From: Gammaproteobacteria bacterium
GTDB lineage: Bacteria; Pseudomonadota; Gammaproteobacteria; Legionellales; Legionellaceae
DNA length: 64,000 bases
Direction of reading: 5' to 3'
NCBI GenBank assembly: GCA_024742995.1
Contig: JANSXK010000005.1
Location: forward strand, 62,001 to 126,000
A program made the translations under genes and the position numbers. Below, one piece after another: positions 55,595 to 64,000 of this stretch. The stretch's first letter is position 1; each line of letters opens with the position of its first letter. The notes beneath the pieces were generated by a model. It did no database searches and was not told the origin of the DNA. It was given only the letters and a program-made list of their open reading frames with translations.

Positions 55595-57936
55595 CAATAC
55601 TTATGCCAAGCGCTACTAATGGTCTGCGCAAATTCAAAATCTATCGTCGACGTCATCTGAAATTTGATTTTGTCTCTGCTGTGGTCGTTTTTTTAATAGC
55701 CATTCCCTTATGTTTGGGGATTGCGTTGGCATCAGGCGCCCCACTGTTATCCGGTATCTTAAGTGGTATCGTTGGCGGCATCCTTGTCGGCGGATTGAGT
55801 GGCTCCCACGTCAGTGTCGCAGGACCTGCCGCTGGTATGAGCGCCGTAGTGTTTTCGGTGATTGTCCAATTGGGTGGTTTTAATGCTTTCCTGCTGGCTT
55901 TGTTTATATCAGGCGTATATCAGGTCATTATGGGATATTTTAAAGCAGGGTTTATTGCTGATTATGTGCCTGCCAATGTCATCCAAGGGTTGCTGTCTGC
56001 GGTCGGTATTTTAATCATTGTCAAACAAATCCCTCTAGCCATCACATTGTCACACTCTCTATCTTCTTTAAAAACTCAATTGTTAGATCTTTCTTCAGGC
56101 TTTTCGTTGGCGCCATTAGAACAATTGACTGTACAAATCAATACAGGGGCGGTGATTTTATCACTCGGTTCTTTACTCATTTTGGTTTATATTGGCAACA
56201 CAAAACGCAAATGGATCCGTACTCTGCCAGGACCATTTATTGTAGTAGTCCTAGGTATACTGGTGAATGAACTATTCTTGTTGTTCGACTCTTCCCTGGC
56301 ACAAGTTGGCCCTCATTTGGTCAGAATTCCTATCCATAATGGTTTCGGCGATTTTCTATCCCAAATGCAGTCTCCTACTTGGTCTGCTTTGGCCAATCCA
56401 AAAGTATATTTGCTTGCGTTTTTACTAGCCTCGGTATCTTCACTTGAGAATTTACTCAACCTCAAAGCAGGCGAGCGTTTGGACACCAAACATCGCTACT
56501 GCAACAAAGATCGTGAGCTTGTGGCGCAAGGTATAGGCAACATCATTGCTGGCTTAATTGGCGGCATACCTATTACCTCGGTTATTGTGCGCACCTCTAT
56601 CAATATTCAAACTGGCGCTAAAACCAAAATGGCTACCATTCTTCACGGGACATTCATACTATTGGCCATGATTCTCATCCCCAATGCATTGAATAAAATC
56701 CCTCTGTCCTCACTGGCCGGCGTCTTAATTTACACGGGCTATAAACTAACCTCTCCCCAAATTTACACTTCGATATACCGACAAGGTTGGGATCGTTTTA
56801 TTCCCTTCCTCACCACGGTCATTTGTATTTTATATTTCAATTTGCTATTTGGTATTTTGTTTGGCTTAATCATCAGCTTATTTTTTATTCTCAAATCCAA
56901 CAGTCAAGTACGCTTGGATATTATCCAAGAAAACTATCCACAGGGGATCATCAACCGCTTGGTATTACCGCAACAAACCACCTTTTTGAATAAAGCCTCC
57001 TTGGTCACTGAATTAGATTCTATTCCAAAAAACTCACAATTAATCATTGACGCGCGTTATTCTGATTTTATTGATAAAGAAATTATTGAATTCATCAAAG
57101 AATTCAGCACCGAACTTGCCCCGAACAAACATATTGCTTTGAATCTAATTGGCTTCAAAGAACATTACGAAATCCATAATTATATCGATTTCATCAATGT
57201 GACCACTTATGATGTGCAAGCAACCGTTACACCACAGCAGGCATTAAACCTGCTGAAAGAAGGCAACACACGATTTAAAGAAGACACTTGTATTCATCGT
57301 AGTTTTAAAACAGATATCGAACACACAGCAACCACGCAGCACCCTATTGCTGTGGTGTTGGGTTGTATTGATTCCCGTGTCCCGGTTGAAACGATTTTTG
57401 ATATGAGTTTTGGTGATTTATTTTGCGCACGTATTGCTGGTAATGTGGTCAATACAGATATCTTAGCCAGTATGGAGTACGCCTGTAACGTTGTGGGCGC
57501 GAAATTAATTGTCGTCTTAGGTCATACAGGCTGTGGTGCGATTCAAGCCGCGTGTGACAACGTCAGAAAAGGCTGTATTACCCAACTCTTAGATAAAATC
57601 AAACCAGCAATAGCGGCTGAAACGTCGACAAAACAAGACCGATCTGGTAAAAACCGCCACTTTATCTATAAAGTCACACAATTGAACATTGCGAATACCA
57701 TCCATTCTATTTATCATGAAAGTCAAATTCTATCAACCATGATTGATAATGAGGAAATCGGTATTGTAGGTGCTGTTTATGATGTGAGTAGTGGAGATGT
57801 TAGCTTCCAAGATTTTTCTCCGTTTATCAAACAATTAGGTTCACCTGATTCTGAGCAATTGACCAAAAAACTCAGTAAAACCATTACCGCAGCGAACCGC
57901 ATGCTGCAAAACACAACAACGGATGAAAAAAAATAG
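55591..57936 (+). CDS. SulP transporter fused to a beta-carbonic anhydrase
   Basis: 781 aa. Residues ~20-440 are a SulP anion carrier ([66 protein letters not shown]). Residues ~465-545 resemble a STAS domain ([21 protein letters not shown]). Residues ~550-770 are a beta-carbonic anhydrase with zinc ligands in [11 protein letters not shown] (Cys592) and GHTGCGA (His645, Cys648) and the Asp-Arg pair. Such fusions are thought to move bicarbonate and interconvert it with CO2 at the membrane. Confidence 0.94.
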   Translation: MTILMPSATNGLRKFKIYRRRHLKFDFVSAVVVFLIAIPLCLGIALASGAPLLSGILSGIVGGILVGGLSGSHVSVAGPAAGMSAVVFSVIVQLGGFNAFLLALFISGVYQVIMGYFKAGFIADYVPANVIQGLLSAVGILIIVKQIPLAITLSHSLSSLKTQLLDLSSGFSLAPLEQLTVQINTGAVILSLGSLLILVYIGNTKRKWIRTLPGPFIVVVLGILVNELFLLFDSSLAQVGPHLVRIPIHNGFGDFLSQMQSPTWSALANPKVYLLAFLLASVSSLENLLNLKAGERLDTKHRYCNKDRELVAQGIGNIIAGLIGGIPITSVIVRTSINIQTGAKTKMATILHGTFILLAMILIPNALNKIPLSSLAGVLIYTGYKLTSPQIYTSIYRQGWDRFIPFLTTVICILYFNLLFGILFGLIISLFFILKSNSQVRLDIIQENYPQGIINRLVLPQQTTFLNKASLVTELDSIPKNSQLIIDARYSDFIDKEIIEFIKEFSTELAPNKHIALNLIGFKEHYEIHNYIDFINVTTYDVQATVTPQQALNLLKEGNTRFKEDTCIHRSFKTDIEHTATTQHPIAVVLGCIDSRVPVETIFDMSFGDLFCARIAGNVVNTDILASMEYACNVVGAKLIVVLGHTGCGAIQAACDNVRKGCITQLLDKIKPAIAAETSTKQDRSGKNRHFIYKVTQLNIANTIHSIYHESQILSTMIDNEEIGIVGAVYDVSSGDVSFQDFSPFIKQLGSPDSEQLTKKLSKTITAANRMLQNTTTDEKK

Positions 57937-57937
57937 T

Positions 57938-59659
57938 ATGCGCGCCTCAGAAGTTTACCTAAAAACATTAAAAGAAACACCCAGTGAAGCGGAAATCACC
58001 TCACACCGACTTATGCTTAGAGCCGGCATGATCCGTAAATTGGGATCTGGGTTATACACGTGGTTACCCATGGGATTACGCGTACTACGTAAAGTCGAAC
58101 AGATCGTACGTGAAGAAATGAATCATATTGGCGCGATGGAATTATTGATGCCTACGGTGCAACCTGCTGAATTATGGCAAGAAACCGGCCGTTGGCAAGC
58201 TTATGGCGATCAACTTCTCACCATGACCGACTCTAATGAACGCGCGTACTGCTTTGGTCCTACTCACGAAGAAGTTATCACCGATCTTCTGCGTCAAGAA
58301 GTGCAATCTTACAAAGAATTGCCACTTACTTTGTATCAAATTCAAACCAAATTCCGTGATGAGATTCGCCCACGATTTGGCGTCATGCGCGCCAGAGAAT
58401 TTATCATGAAAGATGCATATTCCTTTCATTTAGAGCCAGAAAGTCTGCAAAACACCTACGATACAATGTACGCCACTTATTGCCGAGTATTTGAACGAAT
58501 GGGGTTACAATACCGTGCAGTCGAAGCAGACACCGGTGCAATCGGTGGTGCTGTATCACATGAATTTCAAGTCTTAGCGGATGCAGGTGAAGACCTGCTG
58601 TTTTATAGCACTGACAGTGACTATGCTGCAAATGTTGAACAAGCCACTTGCTTGGCACCCAAGCCAGCACCTGCGCAAGACACAAGCACCCCACAGCTTG
58701 TTGATACCCCGGGACAAAAAACCATCGCAGATGTGGCAAGCTATTTGCAAGTAGATCCCAGTCAAATGGTAAAAACACTTATCGTTGCTGGCACAAAACA
58801 CCCATTGGTCGCTCTCGTTTTACGAGGTAATGATAAATTAAACCCCATCAAAGCAGCAAAACATCCTTGGATTGAATCACCCCTGTGTATGGTAGACGAA
58901 ACAGCTGTACAACAAGCTCTTAACGTACCATTTGGGTCAATTGGGCCCATATCCTTACCCATTCCCATTGTGGTCGACCATCACGCTGCTGCTTTGCCAG
59001 AATTTGCATGCGGTGCCAACCAAAAAGACAAACATTACCAACATGCCACGTGGCCTAACGACCATGAGCAATTACAAACAGCCGATCTACGTACGGTACA
59101 AAATGGTGATCCTAGTCCCGATGGCCAGGGCTCACTACAATCTTGTCGTGGCATTGAAGTCGGTCATATATTTCAAGTGGGTGATAAATATTCCAAAGCC
59201 ATGCATGCCGTGGTGACTGACGAATCAGGCAATCAGCAAACCTTGCGTATGGGATGTTATGGTTTAGGCATTTCTCGCATTGTGGCTGCTGCAATTGAAC
59301 AACACCACGACGAAAGTGGCATCCTGTGGCCAAAAGCCCTAGCGCCATTTCAATTAGTGATCATTCCCATCAATCAAGCCCGATGCCCAGAAGTCAAAGC
59401 CAAAGCAGAAGAACTACATCAACAGTGCCAAACCCTTGGCATCGACGTATTGCTAGATGATCGTGCAGAACGTCCCGGCGTATTATTTGCTGACGCGGAT
59501 TTGATTGGCATTCCACATCGCCTGGTAATCTCAGACCGACTGTTAGCTGAAAAAAGTATTGAGTATAAAGCACGCAATCAATCCAATGCTGAAAAATGGA
59601 CACTGAATGCGCTTGAAAAATGGCTGCACACAACCTTTGTAAAAATCGACCATGCATAA
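57938..59659 (+). CDS. proS: Prolyl-tRNA synthetase (bacterial type)
   Basis: 573 aa. RASEVYLKTLKETPSEAEI and ISHRLMLRAGMIRKLGSGLYTWLP-type N-terminus, class II motif 2 FRDEIRPRFGVMRAREFIMKDAYSFH, the editing INS domain (~residues 225-400), and GCYGLGISRIVAAAIEQ. ATG 57938 aligns with the E. coli start; ATG 57923 would overlap the SulP gene and add five residues. Confidence 0.97.
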   Translation: MRASEVYLKTLKETPSEAEITSHRLMLRAGMIRKLGSGLYTWLPMGLRVLRKVEQIVREEMNHIGAMELLMPTVQPAELWQETGRWQAYGDQLLTMTDSNERAYCFGPTHEEVITDLLRQEVQSYKELPLTLYQIQTKFRDEIRPRFGVMRAREFIMKDAYSFHLEPESLQNTYDTMYATYCRVFERMGLQYRAVEADTGAIGGAVSHEFQVLADAGEDLLFYSTDSDYAANVEQATCLAPKPAPAQDTSTPQLVDTPGQKTIADVASYLQVDPSQMVKTLIVAGTKHPLVALVLRGNDKLNPIKAAKHPWIESPLCMVDETAVQQALNVPFGSIGPISLPIPIVVDHHAAALPEFACGANQKDKHYQHATWPNDHEQLQTADLRTVQNGDPSPDGQGSLQSCRGIEVGHIFQVGDKYSKAMHAVVTDESGNQQTLRMGCYGLGISRIVAAAIEQHHDESGILWPKALAPFQLVIIPINQARCPEVKAKAEELHQQCQTLGIDVLLDDRAERPGVLFADADLIGIPHRLVISDRLLAEKSIEYKARNQSNAEKWTLNALEKWLHTTFVKIDHA

Positions 59660-60896
59660 TTTAACTGACGATTGGAAACGTTTTAAGCCTTTGATCTGGT
59701 ACATCGGTACCGCGTTCAGCTTAATACAATTTTTCTTACAATTATCATCTGGTGTCGTCATTGCTTTTATCTCCCGAGAATTAAGCCTCGGTGCTCTCTC
59801 TGCAGGATTACTGAGCGGGATGTTCTACCTGATTTATACCTGCTTGCAAATTCCAGTGGGCATCCTATGTGATAAGTATAATCCCAAACCTTTGATGACA
59901 AGTTGTGCCTTATTATGCGGCATTGGCTGTTTGATATTTGCTGCGAGTCACAGTCTGGTTGGGTTATATTTTGGTAGGGGCTTGCTCGCGGTAGGGTCCG
60001 CTTTCGCCTTCGTTTGTCTGACACACTTGATGAGACAAAACTATCCCAAGCGACTGTTTGGAATCCTAATCGGTGCTTCAGAGATGTTTTGTTTTTTCAT
60101 CACTGTACTGGGTATCGTTGGCCAAGGTGCTGCGATACATTATTGGGGATGGCGCGCATTTATGAATGTGACTGCTGTCGTATGCTGTATGGTTGCGTTC
60201 CTCTGTTGGCGCTACCTTCCAAACCCCAAAAATACGCCTAAAAAAAGCAGGCTCTCAACCCTACAGGTGACATCTGTATTTACAAGTATTCCCATATGGA
60301 TCAATGGGTTATTCATTGGTTTAACCTTTTGTTTGGTCATGGTATTTGGTGCACTATGGGCGCCTCTATTTATGCAAATTAAATTGCAATGCACGATCAG
60401 ACAAGCCAGTATCATGGACGCGATGTTTATTCTCGGTGTCGGCTTCTCGTGTCCCATTTTTGGCTATCTTGCCAATATCGTTAAATCACGTAAACAATTG
60501 ATCATTCGTGCGTGTATCGCCACCGTATTAATGTTACTCATGGTGATTTATCTTCCCGTACATAATCTCTATCTTATGGGGGGAATGATGCTGGTATTGG
60601 GATTGATGTCTGGCTCATATATTTTAGGATATACATTTGCCAATGAACTGTCCCCACCCAATGCCCTGTCAACAACAACTGGACTAACCAATACATTGGG
60701 TTTGGTAACTGCACCCATCCTCCAACCTTTAATTGGCTACATCATAGACAGAATACATGCAGGACGCCCCGTCATGCTCCATGATTATCAGCAAGCTTTA
60801 TTGATTTTACCCGTCGGTGTATTGATTGCAATCGTCTTGCTATCATTTCTAAACCTACGCCCCCCACCAAGTGGCGCTGATCGCTACACGCCCTAG
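59652..60896 (+). CDS. Major facilitator superfamily transporter
   Basis: 414 aa, 12 predicted spans. The cytoplasmic loop 2-3 motif appears as GILCDKYNPKPLM, and loop 8-9 as GYLANIVKSRKQLI. The substrate is unknown. Legionella and Coxiella have expanded MFS families (including the Pht amino-acid/nucleoside importers), and this could belong there, but no specific residues support that. Starts eight bases before the proS stop. Confidence 0.88.
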   Translation: MHNLTDDWKRFKPLIWYIGTAFSLIQFFLQLSSGVVIAFISRELSLGALSAGLLSGMFYLIYTCLQIPVGILCDKYNPKPLMTSCALLCGIGCLIFAASHSLVGLYFGRGLLAVGSAFAFVCLTHLMRQNYPKRLFGILIGASEMFCFFITVLGIVGQGAAIHYWGWRAFMNVTAVVCCMVAFLCWRYLPNPKNTPKKSRLSTLQVTSVFTSIPIWINGLFIGLTFCLVMVFGALWAPLFMQIKLQCTIRQASIMDAMFILGVGFSCPIFGYLANIVKSRKQLIIRACIATVLMLLMVIYLPVHNLYLMGGMMLVLGLMSGSYILGYTFANELSPPNALSTTTGLTNTLGLVTAPILQPLIGYIIDRIHAGRPVMLHDYQQALLILPVGVLIAIVLLSFLNLRPPPSGADRYTP

Positions 60897-60900
60897 ATAA

Positions 60901-61197
60901 TTACGCGTGGCGAGAAGAATAAATCACCGACACACGACTAAGGTTGATTTTTTTCTTAGCTTCCCATAGCTCATATTCAGCCTGCATCAACATCCAGCTT
61001 TCTGGTGATCGTCCAAATGCTTTAGATAGCTTCAAAGCCATCACAGGTGATATATCAGCATTACATTTAACAAGCCTTGAAAAAGTTGAAGGAGAAACAT
61101 CAAGTTTCTCAGCAGCTAATCTCAGACTGATATTAAGTGGTATGATATAAGTCTCATTAATAAATTCCCCTGGATGGGGTGGGTTATGCATACTCAT
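60901..61197 (-). CDS. higA: HigA-family antitoxin
   Basis: 98-aa helix-turn-helix antitoxin of the HigA/VapI family: HPGEFINETYIIPLNISLRLAAEKLDVSPSTFSRLV, then ALKLSKAFGRSPESWMLMQAEYEL. It neutralises HigB and should repress the pair through the palindrome in the promoter. The start overlaps the higB stop by one base. Confidence 0.92.
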   Translation of the reverse strand: MSMHNPPHPGEFINETYIIPLNISLRLAAEKLDVSPSTFSRLVKCNADISPVMALKLSKAFGRSPESWMLMQAEYELWEAKKKINLSRVSVIYSSRHA

Positions 61198-61475
61198 TAG
61201 TGATAGTCCTCATAATTGACGATATAAGCATCGCCGTCATCAAAAACAAATGTCATACGCCAGTTTCCATTCACTGTTATCGACCAAAAGTCCTTGCGCT
61301 GACCTTTAAGTAAATGCAAATTATATCCAGGTAGATCCATATCCTCGATATATTGTGCCGTCTGCAGCGCACTTAATTGTAGTCTAAGCTTACCTCGATG
61401 TTTTGCTTGAATGCCAGAACAAATACCTTTTTCAAAAAAAAGTTTAAGCCCTTTGAGTTTAAATGATCTAATCAT
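61197..61475 (-). CDS. higB: HigB-family toxin (RelE-like mRNA interferase)
   Basis: 92 aa. IRSFKLKGLKLFFEKG at the start and LHLLKGQRKDFWSITVNGNWRMTFVF in the core, ending in NYEDYH with the C-terminal catalytic-type His. Cleaves mRNA on the ribosome. Toxin-first gene order is typical for hig. The promoter places the transcription start at the ATG itself and there is no ribosome binding site, so translation is probably leaderless. Confidence 0.92.
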   Translation of the reverse strand: MIRSFKLKGLKLFFEKGICSGIQAKHRGKLRLQLSALQTAQYIEDMDLPGYNLHLLKGQRKDFWSITVNGNWRMTFVFDDGDAYIVNYEDYH

Positions 61476-61481
61476 GTGCTT

Positions 61482-61510
61482 ATTATAGCGTGTTGCGCAT
61501 CACGAATCAA
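61482..61510 (-). promoter_or_regulatory. higBA promoter with operator between -35 and -10
   Basis: On the minus strand: TTGATT (61510-61505), 17-bp spacer, perfect TATAAT (61487-61482). The spacer holds GTGTTGCGCATCAC (61490-61503), a near-perfect 14-bp palindrome (two mismatched positions around a TGCGCA core), well placed for HigA repression. The predicted +1 coincides with the A of the higB ATG at 61475. Confidence 0.65.
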
Positions 61511-61615
61511 AATTATCATAATCTTTGTGGCTGATTTAATTAGATGTGAGCGGAACTGGTCACATTGATATTTAATCTGTAGTAGGAAAACAAATCCGAC
61601 AGATTTCTAAAACCC

Positions 61616-62302
61616 TTAGTCAAACATATTCACAAATAGATTCAAGACAATCGCATGATTGTCTTCGATACCCGGTGATGTCCTAGCGATATATTGATTC
61701 ATATAACTGATGTTCAAAATAATATCATGCGTGAAAGCATGCGCAATACCTATATACGCACGATTTTCATTGAATGTCCCTGTTCTCACCCACGGTACTT
61801 TCTTGACGTTTATAAACACTTCATCACTCAATGCCCATGCATCCTTCTCAGAGAAAGGGATGGTCCAATAGGTTCTGTTACGAAAACGCATTGACCATCT
61901 CGAACTATTAAAAGAATGTCTCTCTTCAAATCGAGTTCTGAAGACCCAGTTGGTCGATGGGCTCCACAATATCTGTTCCCAAATTCGGTACTCATCTCGT
62001 ACTTTGGCGGATACATCTTCAACAATACCCCCGCGATCCGCAAAATTAGTGATGGTTTGTCCTAACCAAACTTGCAAACGTGGTAATACCTGATAACCAG
62101 CGCCAGCATTAAATAAAGATTGATCATATTTATTGGGTCTATCAACCAAACGAAGTTCAGGTGCGAGGATATACAACAATTTTTCGTAGTGACTATTATA
62201 AGTAACCAAGCCCCAAAGCTTATAATAACTATGTCTGCTGTGGCTTAGACTTGACATCAAACATAAGACCATGACAACGAGTATTCGAAAGATGCGTTCC
62301 AT
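61616..62302 (-). CDS. DUF2490 outer-membrane protein
   Basis: 228 aa with a signal peptide (ILVVMVLCLMSSLSHS). WGLVTYNSHYEKLLYILAPELRLVD, RIWEQILWSPSTNWVFRTRFEERHSF and WSMRFRNRTYWTIPF are typical DUF2490 barrel strands; the C-terminus ends in an aromatic (NLFVNMFD). Function unknown. Fourteen bases downstream of der. Confidence 0.82.
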   Translation of the reverse strand: MERIFRILVVMVLCLMSSLSHSRHSYYKLWGLVTYNSHYEKLLYILAPELRLVDRPNKYDQSLFNAGAGYQVLPRLQVWLGQTITNFADRGGIVEDVSAKVRDEYRIWEQILWSPSTNWVFRTRFEERHSFNSSRWSMRFRNRTYWTIPFSEKDAWALSDEVFINVKKVPWVRTGTFNENRAYIGIAHAFTHDIILNISYMNQYIARTSPGIEDNHAIVLNLFVNMFD

Positions 62303-62316
62303 TGCAATCCCTATTT

Positions 62317-63702
62317 CTAACGCCTTTTTGCACGTTTTATCAATCGTTTGCGTTGCTTGATTTGTCGATCTGTCAATTGGTTTTTCTTCCCTTTAAAAGG
62401 ATTTGCATTGCCTTTAAATTCCAATTTTAATGGCGTACCCACCAAACCCAATTGCTCAGTAAATCCTTTGGCCAAATAACGTTTATACGTATCAGGTAAA
62501 GCAGCAACTTGATTGCCATGAATCACCACTATAGGCGGATTATGACCACCGGTATGTGCGTAGCGTAGTTTGATACGACGACCATTCACTAAAGGTGGTT
62601 GATGTGCGGCACTAAGATCTTGTAATAAACGAGTTAATTTTGGTGTAGACAACGCCTGGGTTGCAGAAGCATATGCCTCCATAATATCTTTAAATAATAA
62701 TCCTACACCACTACCATGCAACGCTGAAATAAAACGAACCTTAGCGAAATTGGCAAAATGCAAACGGCGCTCTAAGGTATCACGCACTTGTTGCTTATGA
62801 TCATCGTCCAAGCCATCCCATTTATTCACTAAGATCACCAGGGCTTTCCCAGATTCGATGATTAATCCAAGCAAATGCATGTCTTGATCGGTTAATCCTT
62901 CGCGGGCATCGATCAACATCAAACATACCTGTGCGGATTTAACCGCTTGTAATGTTTTGATGATGGAAAATTTTTCGATTTTCTCATTCACACGTGAGCG
63001 TCGACGAACACCAGCCGTGTCTATCAATGTATATTGCTGCTCATCTCGTTCAAACGGAATCGAAATACTATCACGCGTCGTACCAGGCAAATCATACACC
63101 ACCACCCTTTCTTCACCCAAAATACGATTGATCAGCGTAGATTTTCCAACATTGGGGCGCCCCACAAATGCGATGGCCACCGCATTCGGATCACAAATAC
63201 TCGCTTGTAAAGGATCAAAGTCCTCCGTAGCTGCAGACAATAAATCTGCCATCCCGCGACCATGTGTTGCTGACACCGCAAACATCGGCCCCAAACTTAA
63301 AGATTGAAAATCAGCGCAAGCCACTGCTTCATCCATGCCATCAACTTTATTGACCACAACAAAGATGGGTTTGGATAATTTACGCAACTCCATAGCAATA
63401 TCACGATCCACGGCAGTCAAACCAGCGCGTGCATCGACCAGAAAAAAGATTTGATCAGCTTCACGTAATGCCAATGCAGATTGATTAGACATCAGGGCAT
63501 CAATAGCTAAGTCCTCGACCCCAACCCCACCGGTGTCTACTACGATATATGATTTATCTTCAAATACAGCGTCGCCATATAAACGATCTCGCGTTAGCCC
63601 CGGAAAATCAGCAACCAAAGCATCTTGCGTTCGCGTGATACGATTAAACAGTGTAGATTTGCCTACATTTGGACGGCCAACTAGGGCAATAACGGGTATC
63701 AT
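62317..63702 (-). CDS. der: Ribosome-associated GTPase Der (EngA)
   Basis: 461 aa with two GTPase domains in tandem (GRPNVGKST at ~8 and again at ~180; DTGG and DTAG switch motifs; NKVD and NKWD) and a KH-like C-terminal domain ending in a basic tail. Needed for 50S subunit assembly. Its start overlaps the bamB stop by four bases, the usual bamB-der order. Confidence 0.97.
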   Translation of the reverse strand: MIPVIALVGRPNVGKSTLFNRITRTQDALVADFPGLTRDRLYGDAVFEDKSYIVVDTGGVGVEDLAIDALMSNQSALALREADQIFFLVDARAGLTAVDRDIAMELRKLSKPIFVVVNKVDGMDEAVACADFQSLSLGPMFAVSATHGRGMADLLSAATEDFDPLQASICDPNAVAIAFVGRPNVGKSTLINRILGEERVVVYDLPGTTRDSISIPFERDEQQYTLIDTAGVRRRSRVNEKIEKFSIIKTLQAVKSAQVCLMLIDAREGLTDQDMHLLGLIIESGKALVILVNKWDGLDDDHKQQVRDTLERRLHFANFAKVRFISALHGSGVGLLFKDIMEAYASATQALSTPKLTRLLQDLSAAHQPPLVNGRRIKLRYAHTGGHNPPIVVIHGNQVAALPDTYKRYLAKGFTEQLGLVGTPLKLEFKGNANPFKGKKNQLTDRQIKQRKRLIKRAKRR

Positions 63703-64000
63703 GATATTGTCTGAATCTGGTAAGCTTGTAACACGCCGTTGTTCGTCATCACAATGAGACGCTCTCCTGTTTTTGCTGGAGCAATAGTGATGGCAGCGCC
63801 CAAATTATCTCGCCCTATTGGTGTCCCAGTCGCTTTTGACAAGCCATGTAAATTACCTCGCTTATCACCCACAACCAATCGAGCCCCCATTAAAACAGGC
63901 TCGGTAATACCATACCCTCGTAGGGCTGCTTGTTTCCATTTGACTTGTCCTGAAGACCGATCGTAGGCCCAAACCACATCATTACTATCCACCACATAAA
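63699..64000 (-). CDS. bamB: Outer-membrane assembly lipoprotein BamB, C-terminal part (cut by window end)
   Basis: About 100 residues of the last propeller blades: [33 protein letters not shown], and the end [18 protein letters not shown]. BamB supports BamA in folding outer-membrane barrels. The frame is open to base 64000, and an in-frame GTG near 63995 is internal, not the start. Confidence 0.92.
   Translation of the reverse strand, partial: YVVDSNDVVWAYDRSSGQVKWKQAALRGYGITEPVLMGARLVVGDKRGNLHGLSKATGTPIGRDNLGAAITIAPAKTGERLIVMTNNGVLQAYQIQTIS

Noticed and set aside
1-64000. CRISPR array, prophage, insertion sequence, tRNA-linked island
   Set aside because: No regularly spaced repeats, no transposase or integrase, no phage structural genes and no tRNA gene were seen on either strand.

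Overview
The window looks like chromosomal DNA of a gammaproteobacterium in or near the order Legionellales (relatives of Legionella, Coxiella, Berkiella or Aquicella). I judge this from gene order and protein families, not from a search: hmgA beside rpoS, a LssY-type DedA/PAP2 membrane protein, an exported protein with an IcmL/DotI-like domain, DUF2490, a pcm-like gene next to tolC, and several lineage-restricted proteins that resemble Dot/Icm effectors. The genus cannot be fixed from the sequence. No tRNA, rRNA, CRISPR array, prophage or intact insertion sequence is visible. Coding density is high, and no gene-free stretch exceeds 300 bp.

Left part (1-9 kb): the end of hmgA converges on a minus-strand block that reads surE / yqaA / nlpD / an unknown 781-aa protein / rpoS / an unknown 295-aa protein. 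The usual nlpD-rpoS pair is split by the 781-aa gene, and two related REP-like palindromes in opposite orientation bracket the 4.6-kb rpoS segment. The 295-aa gene has a perfect sigma70 promoter, starting right after the rpoS stop codon, overlaid with a 12-bp inverted repeat. rhlE lies upstream of the surE block.

Middle left (9-30 kb): a NAD-type malic enzyme; a Cys-cluster membrane protein; a fumarylacetoacetase-family enzyme coupled to a PEVK-repeat protein; the conserved accD-folC-dedD-cvpA block (no purF); an L,D-transpeptidase; dacA-ybeD-lipB-lssY-like; a rhodanese; two unknown proteins; a second L,D-transpeptidase; hpt; a methyltransferase; aspS-mutH; and the ETF-quinone oxidoreductase.

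Centre (30-40 kb) is the main accessory zone: three members of a small exported paralog family (one probably using a CTG start), a periplasmic cyclase-family enzyme, and an Asp-box beta-propeller protein with an adjacent outer-membrane barrel. Among these sit ychJ, an ABC-F ATPase, fis and htpG, the last with a sigma32-like promoter.

Right part (40-64 kb): sdhE-ygfX with a dihydrouridine synthase, ygfZ, a histidine phosphatase, kdsB, an OPT transporter and an SDR; the IcmL/DotI-like exported protein; a 422-aa membrane protein of unknown function behind ettA and a third L,D-transpeptidase; pcm-tolC; a 409-aa unknown protein with its own promoter; ttcA; a SulP-carbonic anhydrase fusion; proS; an MFS transporter; a higBA toxin-antitoxin pair whose promoter predicts a leaderless toxin mRNA; a DUF2490 protein; der; and the end of bamB.

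Functionally, the window mixes housekeeping (translation, fatty acid and lipoate synthesis, envelope assembly) with heavy investment in the cell wall (PBP5, NlpD and three L,D-transpeptidases) and scattered single-gene accessory loci. Four or five of those loci are candidate secreted effectors, inferred from their lack of recognisable family, large disordered regions and insertion between conserved genes.
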